DNA from: Petaurus breviceps papuanus
Lineage: Eukaryota > Chordata > Mammalia > Diprotodontia > Petauridae
Reading direction: 5' to 3'
Assembly: GCA_028583685.1 (NCBI GenBank)
Contig: JAMXIF010000045.1
Span: 7,156,706 to 7,220,705, forward strand
Length of the DNA: 64,000 nucleotides
The notes below the pieces were generated by a model. That model was not told the origin of the DNA and did not search any database. It saw nothing but the letters and a program-made list of their open reading frames with translations. Numbering within the stretch: the stretch's first letter is position 1; the number at the start of each line of letters is the position of its first letter. Of the stretch, positions 21,301 through 33,605 are shown in pieces. The translations under genes were made by a program, and so were the position numbers.

Positions 21301-22384
21301 GAGCTGACTCATAAACAGAGATTCTCTTACTCTAGGCCTGTCTTCCTTCTACTCTCTATTGCTTGCATTGGCTTTATGAAGGGGACAGAGAGAATTGAAA
21401 CAATCAGAAAAATCTGTCGATCCCCCTGAATAATTGAATCAGATGCAGATTGTGTTTCCCTGAAGCACCTAGACTTTGCCTCCCTTCCTATGATTCATGG
21501 AGACCTGGCTGAAGGATGAAATGCAGGGGATGGTTTCAGGTCTCTGGCACTGCTGCTACGTTGCCTAGGGCCTAAGCCAGAGGGCGTAGGGTCTGATTCT
21601 GAAGGAATGACTCTGCTGTTTGGATATGAATTACCCAGTGGTGCTGGTGGTTGGGTCCATTCTGTTTGTGGGAATGTTTTTTCTTGTTGGGGAGAGATGG
21701 AGCTGACATTCATTCAAACAACTGATGTTGACCTTAATCCAGGCATTGGCAAGATCTCTCATGAGGTGACTTTCTGCAAGACACAGTGCCCTATTAGGTT
21801 TTTCCTCCATCAAATAAGAAGGTCTAACTTTCTGTCTGTTTTTCTGCCCTCCAAAACCCACCCTGTCATCTACTTTTTATTTTAAGAATTTACAAATATT
21901 TTCTGCTCCCAAATTGCAGTCATTGGATTGGAATGATCTGAAGCCAGTATATAATAATACAGCCACCAATGAAATTGGTCTGCTTCAGGCAGTCACCTTT
22001 TTATTGTGTGGCTTCTCTGTATGCAAGGCCCTATCCAAGTCAAAGTAGGGAATCAGTAGCCTTCCAACTCAGGGTGGGGCTTTGTGGAAGAGAGGGAAGG
22101 GATTTTGCTCATCGCAGACAGAAGACACACACACCTCCTCTTTAAAAAAAATTGTTTCTACTTTTGTTTTTAACCACCTTCGTTTCCTAGTACATCCTAC
22201 TTCCCTCCTGCCCCCATCACTTAGAACAAAGGAAAACAGAGGGGGAAGGTATAGTCCCATCAAACTCCCCAAAAGGTGAGTCCAACCAGAGGACTGTGTT
22301 CCATGCAGGTGTGCCCCTGCTTCCAGGGGAGTGGGTGGTGGTGCCTTCCTAGGGCACTCTCAGCCAAGCTGCTGCAGCAAAATT
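21301..22384. other. No gene seen
   Basis: Mixed intronic sequence. Short open frames have no family resemblance. A small a-run lies at 22143-22150. The AT-rich part 21880-22010 is unique-looking. Confidence 0.4.
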
Positions 22385-22768
22385 ACACCAACAATCCGTG
22401 TTATTTTTTTCTCTGAGAATATCGGCATGGTCACTGGGATGGTGTTCTTCATATTCCTGGTTCTGCTCGCTTCCCTCTGCCTCCCTATCTTCTTCACCTC
22501 TATCTGCCATCCCATAACGTTCACAGTTGGGTGAGCCATTCCCTAATCAATGGGAATCTTTGTTTCCATTCTTTTTTACTACTAAAAAAAGTCATGCTTG
22601 AAATATTTTGGTGTGTGTGGAGCCTTTTCTGTCATTTACTTGCTTGGGTTATGCGCCTGGCAGTGAGATTTCTGCCTCAGAGGATGTGGATGTTGGAGCT
22701 GCTTTCTTTCTTTTTTTTTTTTTTTGAGGGCAATTGGGGTTATGACTTGCCCAAGGTCACACGGCTAG

Positions 22769-22804
<36 letters not shown>

Positions 22805-23110
22805 TGTCTGAGGTCGGATTTGAACTCAGATCCTCCTGTCTCCAGGGCTGGTGCTCTTTTCACTGTGCCATCTAGCTGCTCTGGAGCTACTTTCTTAACT
22901 GAATTTAGAGCCCTTTCCAGAAGCCTAGACCAGTTAACAACTCCTGTAGTGCTCTCATGTGTCCTCCTTCCTCATCCCCATTCAACATCGACTCTTCCCA
23001 TTTGGGTTTGCATGACTAATTTTTTGCATGGAAGGCAAAATCTCAGTTGCTTTTCTTTCTCGTGATCAGTAATTGTTTGGAACTCTTATTTGGGAATTGT
23101 TTATGTCTTT
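22385..23110 (-). mobile_element. L1 fragment, antisense, interrupted by a SINE
   Basis: ctggttctgctcgcttccct, gagccattccctaatcaat, ccattcttttttactacta, tgcctggcagtgagatttctgcc-like ORF2 end wording, then after the SINE ttgcatgactaattttttgc and gggaattgtttatgtctttt. Old and diverged. Confidence 0.65.
22709..22881 (-). mobile_element. Marsupial CORE-type SINE (MAR1/WSINE-like), antisense, with target duplication
   Basis: Poly-T start (antisense poly-A) then gggcaattggggttatgac, cccaaggtcacacggctag, a (gt)n run at about 22771-22802, gaggtcggatttgaactcag and ccatctagctgct. It is flanked by tggagctgctttctt (22694-22708) and tggagctactttctt (22882-22896), a 15-base target-site duplication with one difference. 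Inserted into the L1 piece above. Confidence 0.85.
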
Positions 23111-23498
23111 TGAGGGGGCAGGATAGCCATTTCTTGAAGGCTCTTTTCCCCTTTTTAGCAGGCATTCTCTCCATTACCTTATTATTTAATAAATAGGCTC
23201 TTGAAAGCAAAGATGAAATGCTTGAGTGAAACTGACCCTAGAATCATTTCCCTAGTGTGGGCCCTCTCGTCCTTTCTGCAGGTGAGGAAATGATAGTTGT
23301 GATACACAGAATGATTTGTCTCTTGTCACCCTCCAGCCTTGTCATCCAGAGGGCCAGAGGCTGAACAAATAGACAGTGGTGAATCCCAGGGACCTGCTGG
23401 GGGCAGTGTTCACGTGCCAGTGAATTGGAAGGGAGAGAGCCCAGGAGATGCTCAAAGCTGTTAGGATTCAGGTGTGGCCCAGCAGAAAGCCCGCAGCC

Positions 23499-23518
23499 TT
23501 TTTTTTTTTTTTTTTTTT
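23499..23518. repeat. T20 homopolymer
   Basis: An uninterrupted run of 20 T. No SINE body of known type is attached on either side, so it may be a lone slippage run or the tail of an unrecognised antisense insert. Confidence 0.9.
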
Positions 23519-23799
23519 GTGGTCCGCCTTGATGTCCCTGCACCTCAACTTCCTCATTTGTGGATTGATGGGGCTAGCCTAGGGGGCCTCTGAGGGCCTT
23601 TGCAGCTGGGGAGTCTTGGTCCTAGGAATAGAAACAACTGGAAAGATGTAGGCCAAGCCCTTTATTTACAGGTGAGGAGGGAAGGGGTTTGGCCTGGTGG
23701 CCCAGGTGTTATCAGCTTCAGGATTGGAATGTGAGGCCCCTGGTTTCCAAATGGAGGCTCTTCCACCACCAGCCCCAGGAGGCCTGAAGCACAGGCCTG

Positions 23800-24245
23800 T
23801 GGTGCTTCTTCAGCTCTTAGATGCCATTGGCTTCCTATCACCTTCAAGATCAGTGGGAAACTCCTGTTTGATGTTTAGAGCTTCTCATAGCCTGCTTCTA
23901 ACTGATTTTCCCAGCATTACTTCCCTTTGTGCACTTTGCTGTATGATGAAAATGCCTTTCTTGCTGTGGCTCACGCATGCTCCCTCCTCATTTCTGCCTT
24001 GTAGAGCCCCTCCTTTCCTTGGAAGCTCTGCTCAGATGCCACCTTTCTTATTTGAGGTCTTCTTTCATCCTCACCTCCCCCATTACCTTGAATTTCCTCT
24101 GTGTGTTTGTAGAATATTCAAGGGGCCTGAAGGCAATCCAGCTCACTTTTTTCCTTCCCTTGGATTCTGGGCAATAGACCTGATTGAACCACTAGCCCTT
24201 TCTTCTATGAATGATCATCAGACCTTTTTGAGTGGGATCACAGGT
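23800..24245 (-). repeat. L2 LINE 3' region, antisense
   Basis: Antisense L2 landmarks: ttcaagatcagtgggaaact, ttgtgcactttgctgtatg, tctgctcagatgccaccttt, aggtcttctttcatcctcac. A + strand open frame of ~190 codons here is L2 antisense, not a gene. Confidence 0.65.
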
Positions 24246-25374
24246 CTCTTCCAGGGGACTCTGCAGTTGTCTGTGACTTGATGCCACCAGCCCGATGTCC
24301 TGTGCAAGCAGAAAATCTGGAGGACCTGCCCACTCACCAGGAATCTTTTCCACTTGGCCTCAGCCCTGCATGACTGCCATCACAGTGGGAGATACCTGGC
24401 CCGGAGTTTATATTGTTATTTCTGTTCTTACAAGGAAGCTTAAAGAATTTTGATGCATGGTTAGAGTTGTGATGGCAGCATTTGATTCTGTCATGTCAAG
24501 TGTTTTTCCATAATGGAAAAACATGGTGGGATCTCCAGGTACCACATCTTTGAGTCTGTGACCTGATGGTGCACATGTTATCAGTTGTAGGGTCTGGCTT
24601 AGGTTAAACAGCTTGCCCCTTTATCAGGGATGCCTTAGGGATGTGAGCATGAATGTGCTGTCATTTCATTCAGATGATTGGATAGGTTTTTCCTGCTTCG
24701 ATGACCCCAGACCTCTCTAAGAAGCAGAGACCCATCTTTTTAATGCCAGTATTTTTGCTGGGAATGTATGACCACAAGACACAGAACCCCAGAGCCTGCA
24801 GAGGATCAAAAGTGAGTATCTGGAGAGGGTGGGTGTGAGAAGGCAGCAGTATCTCATGACTTGGGAAGGACTTGGAAGACGATCCAGTGGGAAGGATGTC
24901 AGAGAATGTGTGGTAGCAAAAGAAAATGGTCTGGTCCCCCAGCAAGGATGCAGGAATGAGAGGTGAGCGCCCCAGGGCTCAGGCTGCTTCCTAGGAGCCT
25001 TAGGAGCAGTGGAGGGGGCCTCCAGCCCGTTATGTGGGTGCTCTGTGGCACGAGCTCAGTGGGACAGGAACACTAAGACGGGAAGCTTTCCAGAACCATT
25101 GTGGTGTTGTGTGTCTGAATGGGAGAAGCAGTACAGAGTAAGGAATCGATGCCAGAAGGACCCAGGTTCAGGCTATCCCACTGGCACACACTGGCTGAGT
25201 GCCCCTGCATAGTCACTGAATTTTGCCATGCCCAAGGTGGCTGCTTTAGGAATGTTGACTGATTAGAGTAGAGGGGGAGATGCCAACCTTCACTGGTAGA
25301 GGGAGTGTCCGTCTCTCCCCCCCCCCCAGACCTTCCTGGATCAGTGAAATCACAGGTCCAATCTCTGTCCCCTT
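24246..25374. other. No gene or clear repeat recognised
   Basis: Mixed intronic DNA. A C run sits near 25318-25327, and weak MIR wording near 25125-25215 (gtacagagtaaggaatcgat, ggacccaggttcaggc). Confidence 0.4.
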
Positions 25375-25742
25375 ATTTGAATGTTTTTTAGATAGTCTGC
25401 ATTAAATACATTGTCTCCCCTGAGAGGACTTACTTGAGGGCAAGGACCGTTTCATTTTTAACTGTGTCCCCAAGGCCTGGCACATAGCAAATGCTTCTCA
25501 TCGAGTTGCTTCAGTTGGGTCCAACTCTCTCTGACCCCATTTGAGGCTTTCTTGGCAAAGATAGTGAAGTAGTTTGTCATTTTCTTCTCCAGCTCATTTG
25601 ACAAATGAGGAAACTGAGGCACAAGGGATGAAGTGGCTTTACCAGAGTCACACTGCTAGTATGTGTCTGAGGCTGGATTTGAACTCAGGTCTTCCTGATT
25701 CCAGGCCTGGCACTCTATTCTTGGAGCCACTAGCTGCTCCTT
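25375..25742 (-). repeat. L2 tail followed by RTE-derived SINE, both antisense
   Basis: 25390-25500 has ttacttgagggcaaggacc and cctggcacatagcaaatgc (L2 end). 25501-25742 has the full antisense RTE-SINE order: ttcagttgggtccaactctc, tgaccccatttgaggctttc, cattttcttctccagctcat, aaatgaggaaactgaggcac, gaactcaggtcttcctg, cctggcactctattc, cactagctgct. Confidence 0.8.
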
Positions 25743-26479
25743 GTGGTGTAGGGGCTTATTTCCGGGTCCTCGGATAGCAGGCACAGTACTTGGGCCGCTC
25801 TTGGAAGCCTTTGCAGGGCTCTCAGATAGCCAGCTAGAAGTCTTCTCCTTAGGACAGCCAGCCTTCCAGAAGTCTGGGCTGCCTCCCGCTGAAGGGCAGA
25901 GATTGATTTCTCACCAGGCAGGTGGCGTGTCTGGCTCTGAGGCAGTGGCAGCTCCCTGCTCTTACACAGATTGCTTCTTGGTGACATAAGGCTGGTGTTG
26001 AGTAAAGTGCCCCTTGGGGCTGCAGCGGCATCCGACGCTTGGCTAAGCTTCAGCCCCTCACTTCAGTTCAGAGGCCGGAGAGCCTTCATCCCAGGCGGGC
26101 GTCTCTTGCCATCAGAGTACCATTTAAATCCCTTCCTAGGCATCTTGAGGCATTGGAACTGGGAATTTCTGGAGGAATTTGAGGCCAGGTGAATGAAGGA
26201 GCTGGATTGGGGGCTCCCCGTGTCTCCAGGCCTTTGGGTTCAGGAGCTAATTTTAGCAGGTGTGCTAGAGGCTTCCCTCGCTCCAGGCGGCACACAGGCA
26301 CCTGGAACAGGGTCGAAGCTTGGGTGAGGTTTGTGTTGTCAGAATGTTTACTGACAATAGACTCAGTAGGGGAGGGCAGGCGTGCCTTCAGTCCCATGAG
26401 CATTACTCGATTATTTCCTAGGCTTCTTGGTTACAGGGAGAGATGTAACTGTTCCTGCCCTATTTGTTTGGGGAGTCCT

Positions 26480-26640
26480 TCCTAACTGCTCCCAGCCTTG
26501 GTTTCCCCATTTATAAAATAGGAAGAATTGTAACACTACCTTCCAGGGTTGTTGGGACGCTCAGGTGAGGTCACATCAAGAACTGTGCAAACCTTAAAGG
26601 ATCCTGCAAATGTTAGTTGCCATCAGCAGCAGCAGCATCA
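26480..26640 (+). repeat. MIR, sense
   Basis: ccttggtttccccatttat, aaaataggaagaattgtaac, accttccagggttgttggg, gtgcaaaccttaaagg. Confidence 0.75.
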
Positions 26641-29600
26641 CTTATGTGCATACAAATAACTGCTTGTGGAAAGTTCATGTCAGGTTGCATAGAAGAGAAT
26701 TTCGGCCTGGGTCAGGGAGGGGACGAGTGGCCCATCTGGTACAGCCTGCTCTTCCCATTGTAGCCCTGTCTCCAGGTCTGACTGTTCCGAGTTTGGGGCC
26801 ACCTGTTGTCTCTTCACACTGAATGGGAGCTCTTGGTAGGCTGAGGCTGCCAATTTGTCTGTCTTGGTGTCCCCAGCACATCGGAAGCTGCCGGGTGCCT
26901 TAGTGGCCTTCCTGTAAAACCCTCACGGAGAGGACAGAGGCCCCCCCTGCTTGGAGGGTCTTTGCCATATTGCTCATCATATCTGCTTTAGAAATTAATC
27001 GCCCACGTTTTTTCTCAACCTCATTGAGGCAAAAAGAGAAACGAGGTCCTTGTGCGTTGAGGGAAGGGATTTGTCCTTCCCAGGAGGTGCTCACATTCCT
27101 GGGGAATGGTTGAAATACATTCTGGGGCTGGGGAGGCTGCCCCGGGATTCCTCCGTGTTCCTGTCTTGAAATTCAAAGATGACTGTAATCAGCTGCAGCA
27201 GCCTCAGCATGAACCACATGGAAGGTCTTGGCTCTCTGCCTCAAGGAGAAATCATCAGTCAGTCACAGCGTGCTTATTGAACACTTCGCTGGGAACACCA
27301 GCACTGAGAGGGAGGCAGTCCCTGCTCTCAGGGAGTTTCCATTCTAGTGGGGGAGCTCAGCTTTACAGTGTCAGTACAGACAGCAGAGCTGTGCTATGAG
27401 TAAATGTGCCATAGTTTTCTAACCAGTTTGGGAGAGAGGTCCCAGCAATTCAGGGCATCAGGAAGGGGAAGAGTCTGTAGCTGGACCAGGCCGGATTTTG
27501 TGGTTCACTGCACAGAGCTGGAAACTGTCTCGGGATCTAGAGGAAAGCTCTGGCCTCTGGGCTTCAAATGCCTTGTTCTTGTTATGGCATCATTTTGTTT
27601 GTCCTCATTTCATTCCAGGAAAGCCCTGAGAGGCAAAGGAGAACCCTGGGGGGAAGATTCCATGCATTTAGGAAAGGCCTCAATAGAAACTCAGTGGCCA
27701 AGGCTTTTCAGGCTTCAGTAATTAATGTACTTAGCTTCTGGTGAGGTTTGGGGGAAGGTGCCACATGTGGGAGGCCAGGAGCAGTGGCCAGAAAGAAGCT
27801 GGGGCTTCCGGAGCGGCTGCCTTGGAGGGGGGAGATGGACCCCAACGGGGATTGGAGGCTAAGAGCTGGGGAGTGGAAGGAGCTGGTGTTGATTGGCTGA
27901 AACACCTTCCAGAACAGTTGGGCATTTTGGGAGCAGGAGAGACTATAGTAGGAGAAGGGGTCTATGCAGTAGGCGGCTTACATCAGAAGGTGACATCACG
28001 GGCTTTTCTTTGTGCTTGGGGAAGCCCTTAGGGCAGGTGTGGGCAGGGCCTATGGAAGCTAGGCACCAGAACTCTGTAAGCCCCATGAGGGCAGCACCCT
28101 GTTCCCTGGAGCCTAGGACCAATGTCCATGCATCCAGGCACACTGGATTTGGTTTGAATTTCCCTTCTCTTACCTTGGGCAGGCCATGTTACTGAAATGG
28201 CGGGAGGTCTGTATCCTAAGATATGTAATCTCTACCTGACAGTCCAGGTAAGCAGTGAGGAGACAGTCTGCAGATTTGGGGGCAGGGGAGAGCTGTGAAG
28301 AGAAGGGTGGTGGAAGGCTAGCTCGGAGGGGCATCTGACAGGCTGGGCACGGGGCAATAGAGACCTGCACTAGTGAAGGGGCTAGAAGCCATCTGGAGCG
28401 GGAGGGCTTGGATTCATCTGCCAGCCCCCTTCTAGGCACATGGAGAGCTCTCCCCTTCTGCTTGTTTCCTTGGAAATTCACTTGGGAGCAGGAAAGGGAG
28501 TGAAGCTTGCCTTTCACTTAGGTTTAAGGAACACTTAAAATAGGGGCTTGTTTGGGTTAAACAAAGACAAATTCTGGTTGTTAGCTATCGGCGTATGGCA
28601 TGGAGATGGGGTTGCTTCTAAAGCAAGAAACAGATGCCTGCCCCAATCCCTGAAGAGCTCCTGTGGCAGGAAGTCAGGCTGCCACTCTGGTGAGCCTTAG
28701 GCAAATTGGAGCCACATTCTGGTGGAAATGGCCTCAAAACAAGGGAATTCTTTCTTGGCAGATCATCTTAGTCCATCAGCTTTGTCGTCTCTCCATCCTA
28801 AAGGGGGAGACACTGAGGCTTGGAAATGAAGGTCCCGGGTGGGCCCGAGGCCCACAGCGAGCAGAGGGTCCTCTGCCAGTCACCCAGGCAGGGGGACTCT
28901 GGGATCCTGATCCCTTTGGGAGAATCACCACAGTGCCTTCCATGCATTGTCACACCTTTCCCAAAGGTGCTGGAGGCTGTGCTCCAGTTTGAATGTTGAA
29001 GGGAAGGTTTACTTTGCAGGTGAGACAGGACAGGTGTTGGACCCACCTCTGTCTGACCTTTATTTAGGCTCTGCACGCACCAGATGCTGCTTAATTTGGG
29101 AGTTTGAAGATACTGCTAAAGTCTCACAGATTCCCCCCAATATTGAGAATGGCCCCTTGGAAGGCTTTATTGCTGTAGCCCAAATAGGGCCCCACATGCA
29201 GAAATGCTCATTATTATTGTCATGAATGTTATTATTAGAAGGAAAGTGTCTGGCCGGTGGCTGACAGGACGTCCTGTTGGAAGGCCCATACCATGGGAGG
29301 AGAAAGAGGAGGAGGAGGAGGCCCAGGGCCTTTGTCTGTTGAGTATACCCAAGTCTAACCGATGTCCTAAACTTTCCACAAAGCTTTCCCTTCGGTAAGG
29401 CAGGGCTTCACCTTTCTGGGTGTCCTGGACCCCTTTTTTGAGCCCTGTGTTTTTAAATGCAAAAGAAACCAAAAGATTGACATAAAAATCTCATTGTTTT
29501 ACTCTCCAGGTTAGAACTCTTCTGCAGTGCCCTTGGGTGTTGGGGGTTTTGAGGCAAGTCTGTTGATGGCTTCCTCCTTGTATTGGGGCTTGTAGACAAG

Positions 29601-30961
29601 ATTGATTTCCTGTACAACCAGGGGGTCTAGATCCCTCAGTGTGCTCTGTGCAGCTACTTCCTGAGATGCTAGGCTAGGGTTCCCTGTGCTCCCCCATGGC
29701 TCTCACTGCACCCTTGTTCATTCTTTACTCTTATCCTGATCCAGGTGGCCCAGTTCGAGAAATTTGTGACTGCATCACAACTGAATGGATCTAATCAGTT
29801 CCTTGTACTTTGTGTTTACTAATGGAAGCAGGAGGAGGAAGGCTGTGTTTATTGACTGTCTTTGTTTCCTGGAGGAAGGATGGAATCTGCCTCCTGGTTC
29901 TGCCGAAGCTGGCCCTATAGAGCCTGGAGAAATGTGACTCCCACTTGTAGTGGCCTGGCTGACTGGGCACAGCCTTTGGGCTGGATGGCAGCCTTGGCCA
30001 GGAGTTCATTCATTCTTTCAGCAAACCCTGAAGGAAAGAAGTTACTTCAGTCACTGTCACTGCAGCAAGTTACAGTTTAACTGCCTTTTCATTCTGTAAA
30101 TGGACTGAGGCCCTGGAACCCTCCTTCTGTTCTCCCTTCCTCTCTGGAATTAGTTACCTTCATACCGTGCAGCCCTTTATCTTTCTTGGGGAGATCCGTG
30201 TGTTCTCTTGCTTCTCTGGCCAGAAGTGGACCTCTCTAGGCAGGAGGGAGGTCACGGGTTTACCCTGTTGAATGGGCCAATATATGGGAAGTAGGGGCAC
30301 AAGGGAACTGGACAGCCCATACCTCAGAGTGGAGGGCTGGACCCCAGGCCTAGATTTGTGGGGAATGCTTTCCCTGGCCTGGGAGACAGGTCATTGTAAA
30401 TGTTGTTTCACATTGTTTCTGGACAGTCTCTGCTCTCTGCTTCTCCCCACCCCCATCCTTCCCTTTCCTTCTGGCAGGGCTGGGGCCAAGCTTGCAAAGC
30501 CCATGTGACACCTCAGATCAGCTCTGCCATCCTCTTGGAGGCATAGCTCATAATGGGCAGTGGGAAAAGGCTTGCATTTCGCTTAGTCTCTGCCCACATG
30601 CAGGTGTTTCCAGGAATTTAATGTGCACATCAAGAGCCTGGAAATGAGCATACTTCATCCAGCGTGCACTTTGGAGACCTGTTCTCTGAAAATGTGTCTC
30701 CGATGCCATTAGGCAGCTCCAGTGTAGATGGGGAGCCGGGCTCCTCTTGGGCAGGGTGCTTCTAGCACGGAGTGTTGGGGGTGGGGTGATGGAGCTCTGG
30801 GGACTTGGGGACCCGTCTCCCCTCCACTGGTCATGTTTTCTTTTCTGGTACAGTTAGTCATGTATGGCCTGTCTCCACCATCATAGAAAGTACCCCTCAT
30901 TTATAAAGGTGGGCACTAAAACCCAAAGAGGGAACGTGGCCTAAGAAGAAATCCAGCTTCT
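26641..30961. other. Repeat-poor intronic stretch; no gene seen
   Basis: About 4.3 kb with few identifiable repeats: a tacagt-type phrase of the unassigned old family at 27250-27370, weak antisense MIR near 28795-28870, and a cagcagcagcagc word near 26625. It includes one flank copy of the L1 target duplication at its end. No exon-like frame was recognised. Confidence 0.4.
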
Positions 30962-31915
30962 TGCTCCCCAATTGATAAATGGTTAAAGGATATGAACAGG
31001 CAGTTCTCAGAAGATGAAATTAAAGATATCTATAAGCATATGAAAAAATGCTCTAAATCACTATTGATTAGAGGAATGCAAATCAAAACAACTCCGAGGT
31101 AACACATCTCACCAGTCAGATTGGCTAAGATGACAAAACAGGAAAATGATGAATGCTGGAGAGGATGTGGAAAAATTGGAACACTAATGCATTGTTGGTG
31201 GAGTTGTGAACTGATCCAACCAGTTCTGGAGAGCAATCTGGAACTATGCCCAAAGGGCAAATATCCCAAAGAGATCAGAGAAGTGGGAGGAGGACCCGTA
31301 TGTATAAAAATATTTATAGCAGCTCTTTTTGTGGTGGCAAAGAATTGGAAATCAAGGGGATGCCCATCAATTGGGGAATGACTTTACAAGTTGTATATGA
31401 ATGTAATGGAATATTTTTGTGCTATAAGAAATGAGGAGCAGACGGACTTCATAATAACCTGGAGAGGCTTATTACAAACTGATGGTGAGTGAGAAGAGCA
31501 AAACCAGGAGAAATTTGCACACAATTACAAACACAACATATGTGTGATGACTAACTTCAATAGACTGGCCTCCTCTCGGCAATGTAAGGTTATAAGACAA
31601 CTCCAAAAGACTCATGATGGAAGGAGATATCAACATCCAGAGAAAGAGCTGCGGAGTCTGAATGCAGATTGAAACAAACCACTTGCTGTGTTTCTTTCTC
31701 TTGTTTCCTCTTTCCCACTGATCATTCCATCAGTTATAATCCTTCTTTACAACCTGACTAATGAGTAATGTGAAGGTATTTGTAGATCCTGTATTCGAGT
31801 GTATGACGCCATAATGGGGGAGGGGGAGAGGGGGATAAAATTTGAAACTCAAGGGACTGCGGAACTGAATGATGTAAACTAAAAGCAAATAGATTAATTT
31901 AAAATTAAAAAAAAA
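30962..31915 (+). mobile_element. 5'-truncated L1 LINE, sense, with perfect 16-bp target duplication
   Basis: The body runs through the end of L1 ORF2 (atggttaaaggatatgaaca, atgcaaatcaaaacaactc, gctggagaggatgtgg, cattgttggtggagttgtg, gtggcaaagaattggaaatc) into a marsupial-type 3' UTR (gagaagagcaaaaccaggag, acatccagagaaagagctg, gataaaatttgaaactcaag) and an A-rich tail. The sequence aagaaatccagcttct occurs at 30946-30961 and 31916-31931, exactly flanking it. ORF2 is broken and incomplete; it is a dead copy. Confidence 0.93.
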
Positions 31916-31931
31916 AAGAAATCCAGCTTCT

Positions 31932-33010
31932 GAGTGTGGCCAAGATCAGTGGGCCACAGTGGGCAGCACCGTGGCCTTTTACAGGGTCCTGTTTTTCTTC
32001 TCTAATATAGGAAATAGCAGAACTGCAGGGTGAATGGGGGAGGGCGTGCTTGTCTTTTGGACAAAGTAAAGATATTTGCTCTCCAGAAATAGAAGATAAG
32101 ACATCTTTTAGATGTCCCTTTCTGCTTCTACTCTGCCATCTTGACTCTGCCCCTAGATGTCCCTTTCTTTTGGCAGTCCAGTGTTGCCAATGGAAGGGGT
32201 CCTCATTGTTCTGGGAGCAAGAGTGTTCCTCATCTTTCCCTGCTAGTCTCCCTAATACATTCAATTGAATTGGGCTTTAGTTGAGTAGGGAGGAGGGTTT
32301 TACGGTTATTGCTTCTTTTAAATCTCTTGGGAAAGACAGCAAATGGCCGATGGGGAACGTTAGGCCTTGCCCTTTTGTTGCCGTACTCTTTAGTTTTTTT
32401 ATTAATGTCCTGACTTGGTGGGTTTGGGGAGGATCTGCAGGTGTATGGGTGGGGGTGTGCTAGGCTAGCCCCGTATGTGAGCTGTCTCCCAGGCCTCAAA
32501 TGAATTCTACCCAAAGAGTTTCTTGTTGAAAGTTCTCATTCACCACAAGCCAGACATGGCTCACATGGCTTCTCCCTCCATGCTGGGTTCTCATTTCTCA
32601 GAAATTAATCATCCCAACAATATTCTTCCCGTGCCTGCATAGCCAGCCATACGGAGAGAACCCCATAAACTGTAAAAAGGTCCATTGGCTTTTATCTGGA
32701 GTGGACGAGACCCACAGAATTGGAGCTCAGCTTTTTGCTTCTTTGACAGCTTGACCTATGGTGTCGGTAGCTCCAATAAAATTGAGTCCGAGGGGCTTGG
32801 CTGACTGCTTTTCTCATTGCCTTCTCCTCGCAGGCCAAGGGCAGGTTAAAAATCTGTTTGTCTGAGGCACAGCTGCCTCCTGGTGCTTCCCTTTCTGGAG
32901 GTTGACAGGGTCACCACGGATCTTTTACCAAGTGGTGTTGGTTTGGACCTTGGGCCTCGGTTCCTAGAGGCTTCAGAGGAGTAGGCAGGAGAAGGGGGTG
33001 GGCGCCTGGC
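31932..33010. other. No gene seen
   Basis: Unique-looking intronic sequence. A short palindromic-like caattgaattgggc phrase is near 32262. Nothing supportable. Confidence 0.4.
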
Positions 33011-33019
33011 ACAGTGCTA

Positions 33020-33605
33020 GCTAGCCGCCTTTACAGAGATCTTATTTGAGCCTCACCACAGCCCTGGGAGGCAGGTGCTGTTATTGTTTCCATGTTACAC
33101 TGGAAAACAGAGGTGAAAAGGGCTTGCCCAGGGTTACCCAGCTGGCAGAGGAGTGGAGTCAGCTTCTGGAAATCAGGCCATCGCTCCTCCTGTGCTCTAA
33201 GCTCTTCGCCCGCTCTGACAGGCTCGGGGCCCAGACATCTTCTTTTCTGTGGTGGAGGCTGAGGGTAGGGAGAGTCTTGCCTCCTGAAAAAAAAAAGAAC
33301 TGATCTCATTTCTGAAGGAGCTACTGAGGTGACACCTGCCAACACCTGGGCCAGACCTGCTCTTGGCCCACTTCATGTTAGTGCTGGAGGGAACTGAGGC
33401 AGTAAAGGCACATGGTGGTCAGGATTCGAACCCAGGCCTTCTGGGCTGTGACTCCAGCCCTCTCCCACAACCGTTCTCTGTTTCTTACTGCCTGTGTGCC
33501 TGCTGTCTCCTACTTTCTGAGGGCAGGGGCTTTTGGGTTCAGTCCTTGTAGCCTCAGCTCAGTACCCAGCACAGCCCACACAAAGTAGGTGTTTGAAAAA
33601 TGATT
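33020..33605 (-). repeat. MIR copies and L2 tail, antisense
   Basis: 33020-33215: tttgagcctcaccacagccc, aggcaggtgctgttattg, ggcttgcccagggttaccc. 33390-33470: aggattcgaacccaggcctt. 33505-33600: tctgagggcaggggctttt, agtacccagcacagcc (L2 end). Confidence 0.7.

Noticed and set aside
23697-24281. 194-codon plus-strand open frame
   Set aside because: Coincides with an antisense L2 remnant; no known domain and L2 landmarks read in order.
30962-31434. Short plus-strand open frames resembling reverse transcriptase end
   Set aside because: Pieces of a dead L1 ORF2, recorded as a mobile element rather than a gene.
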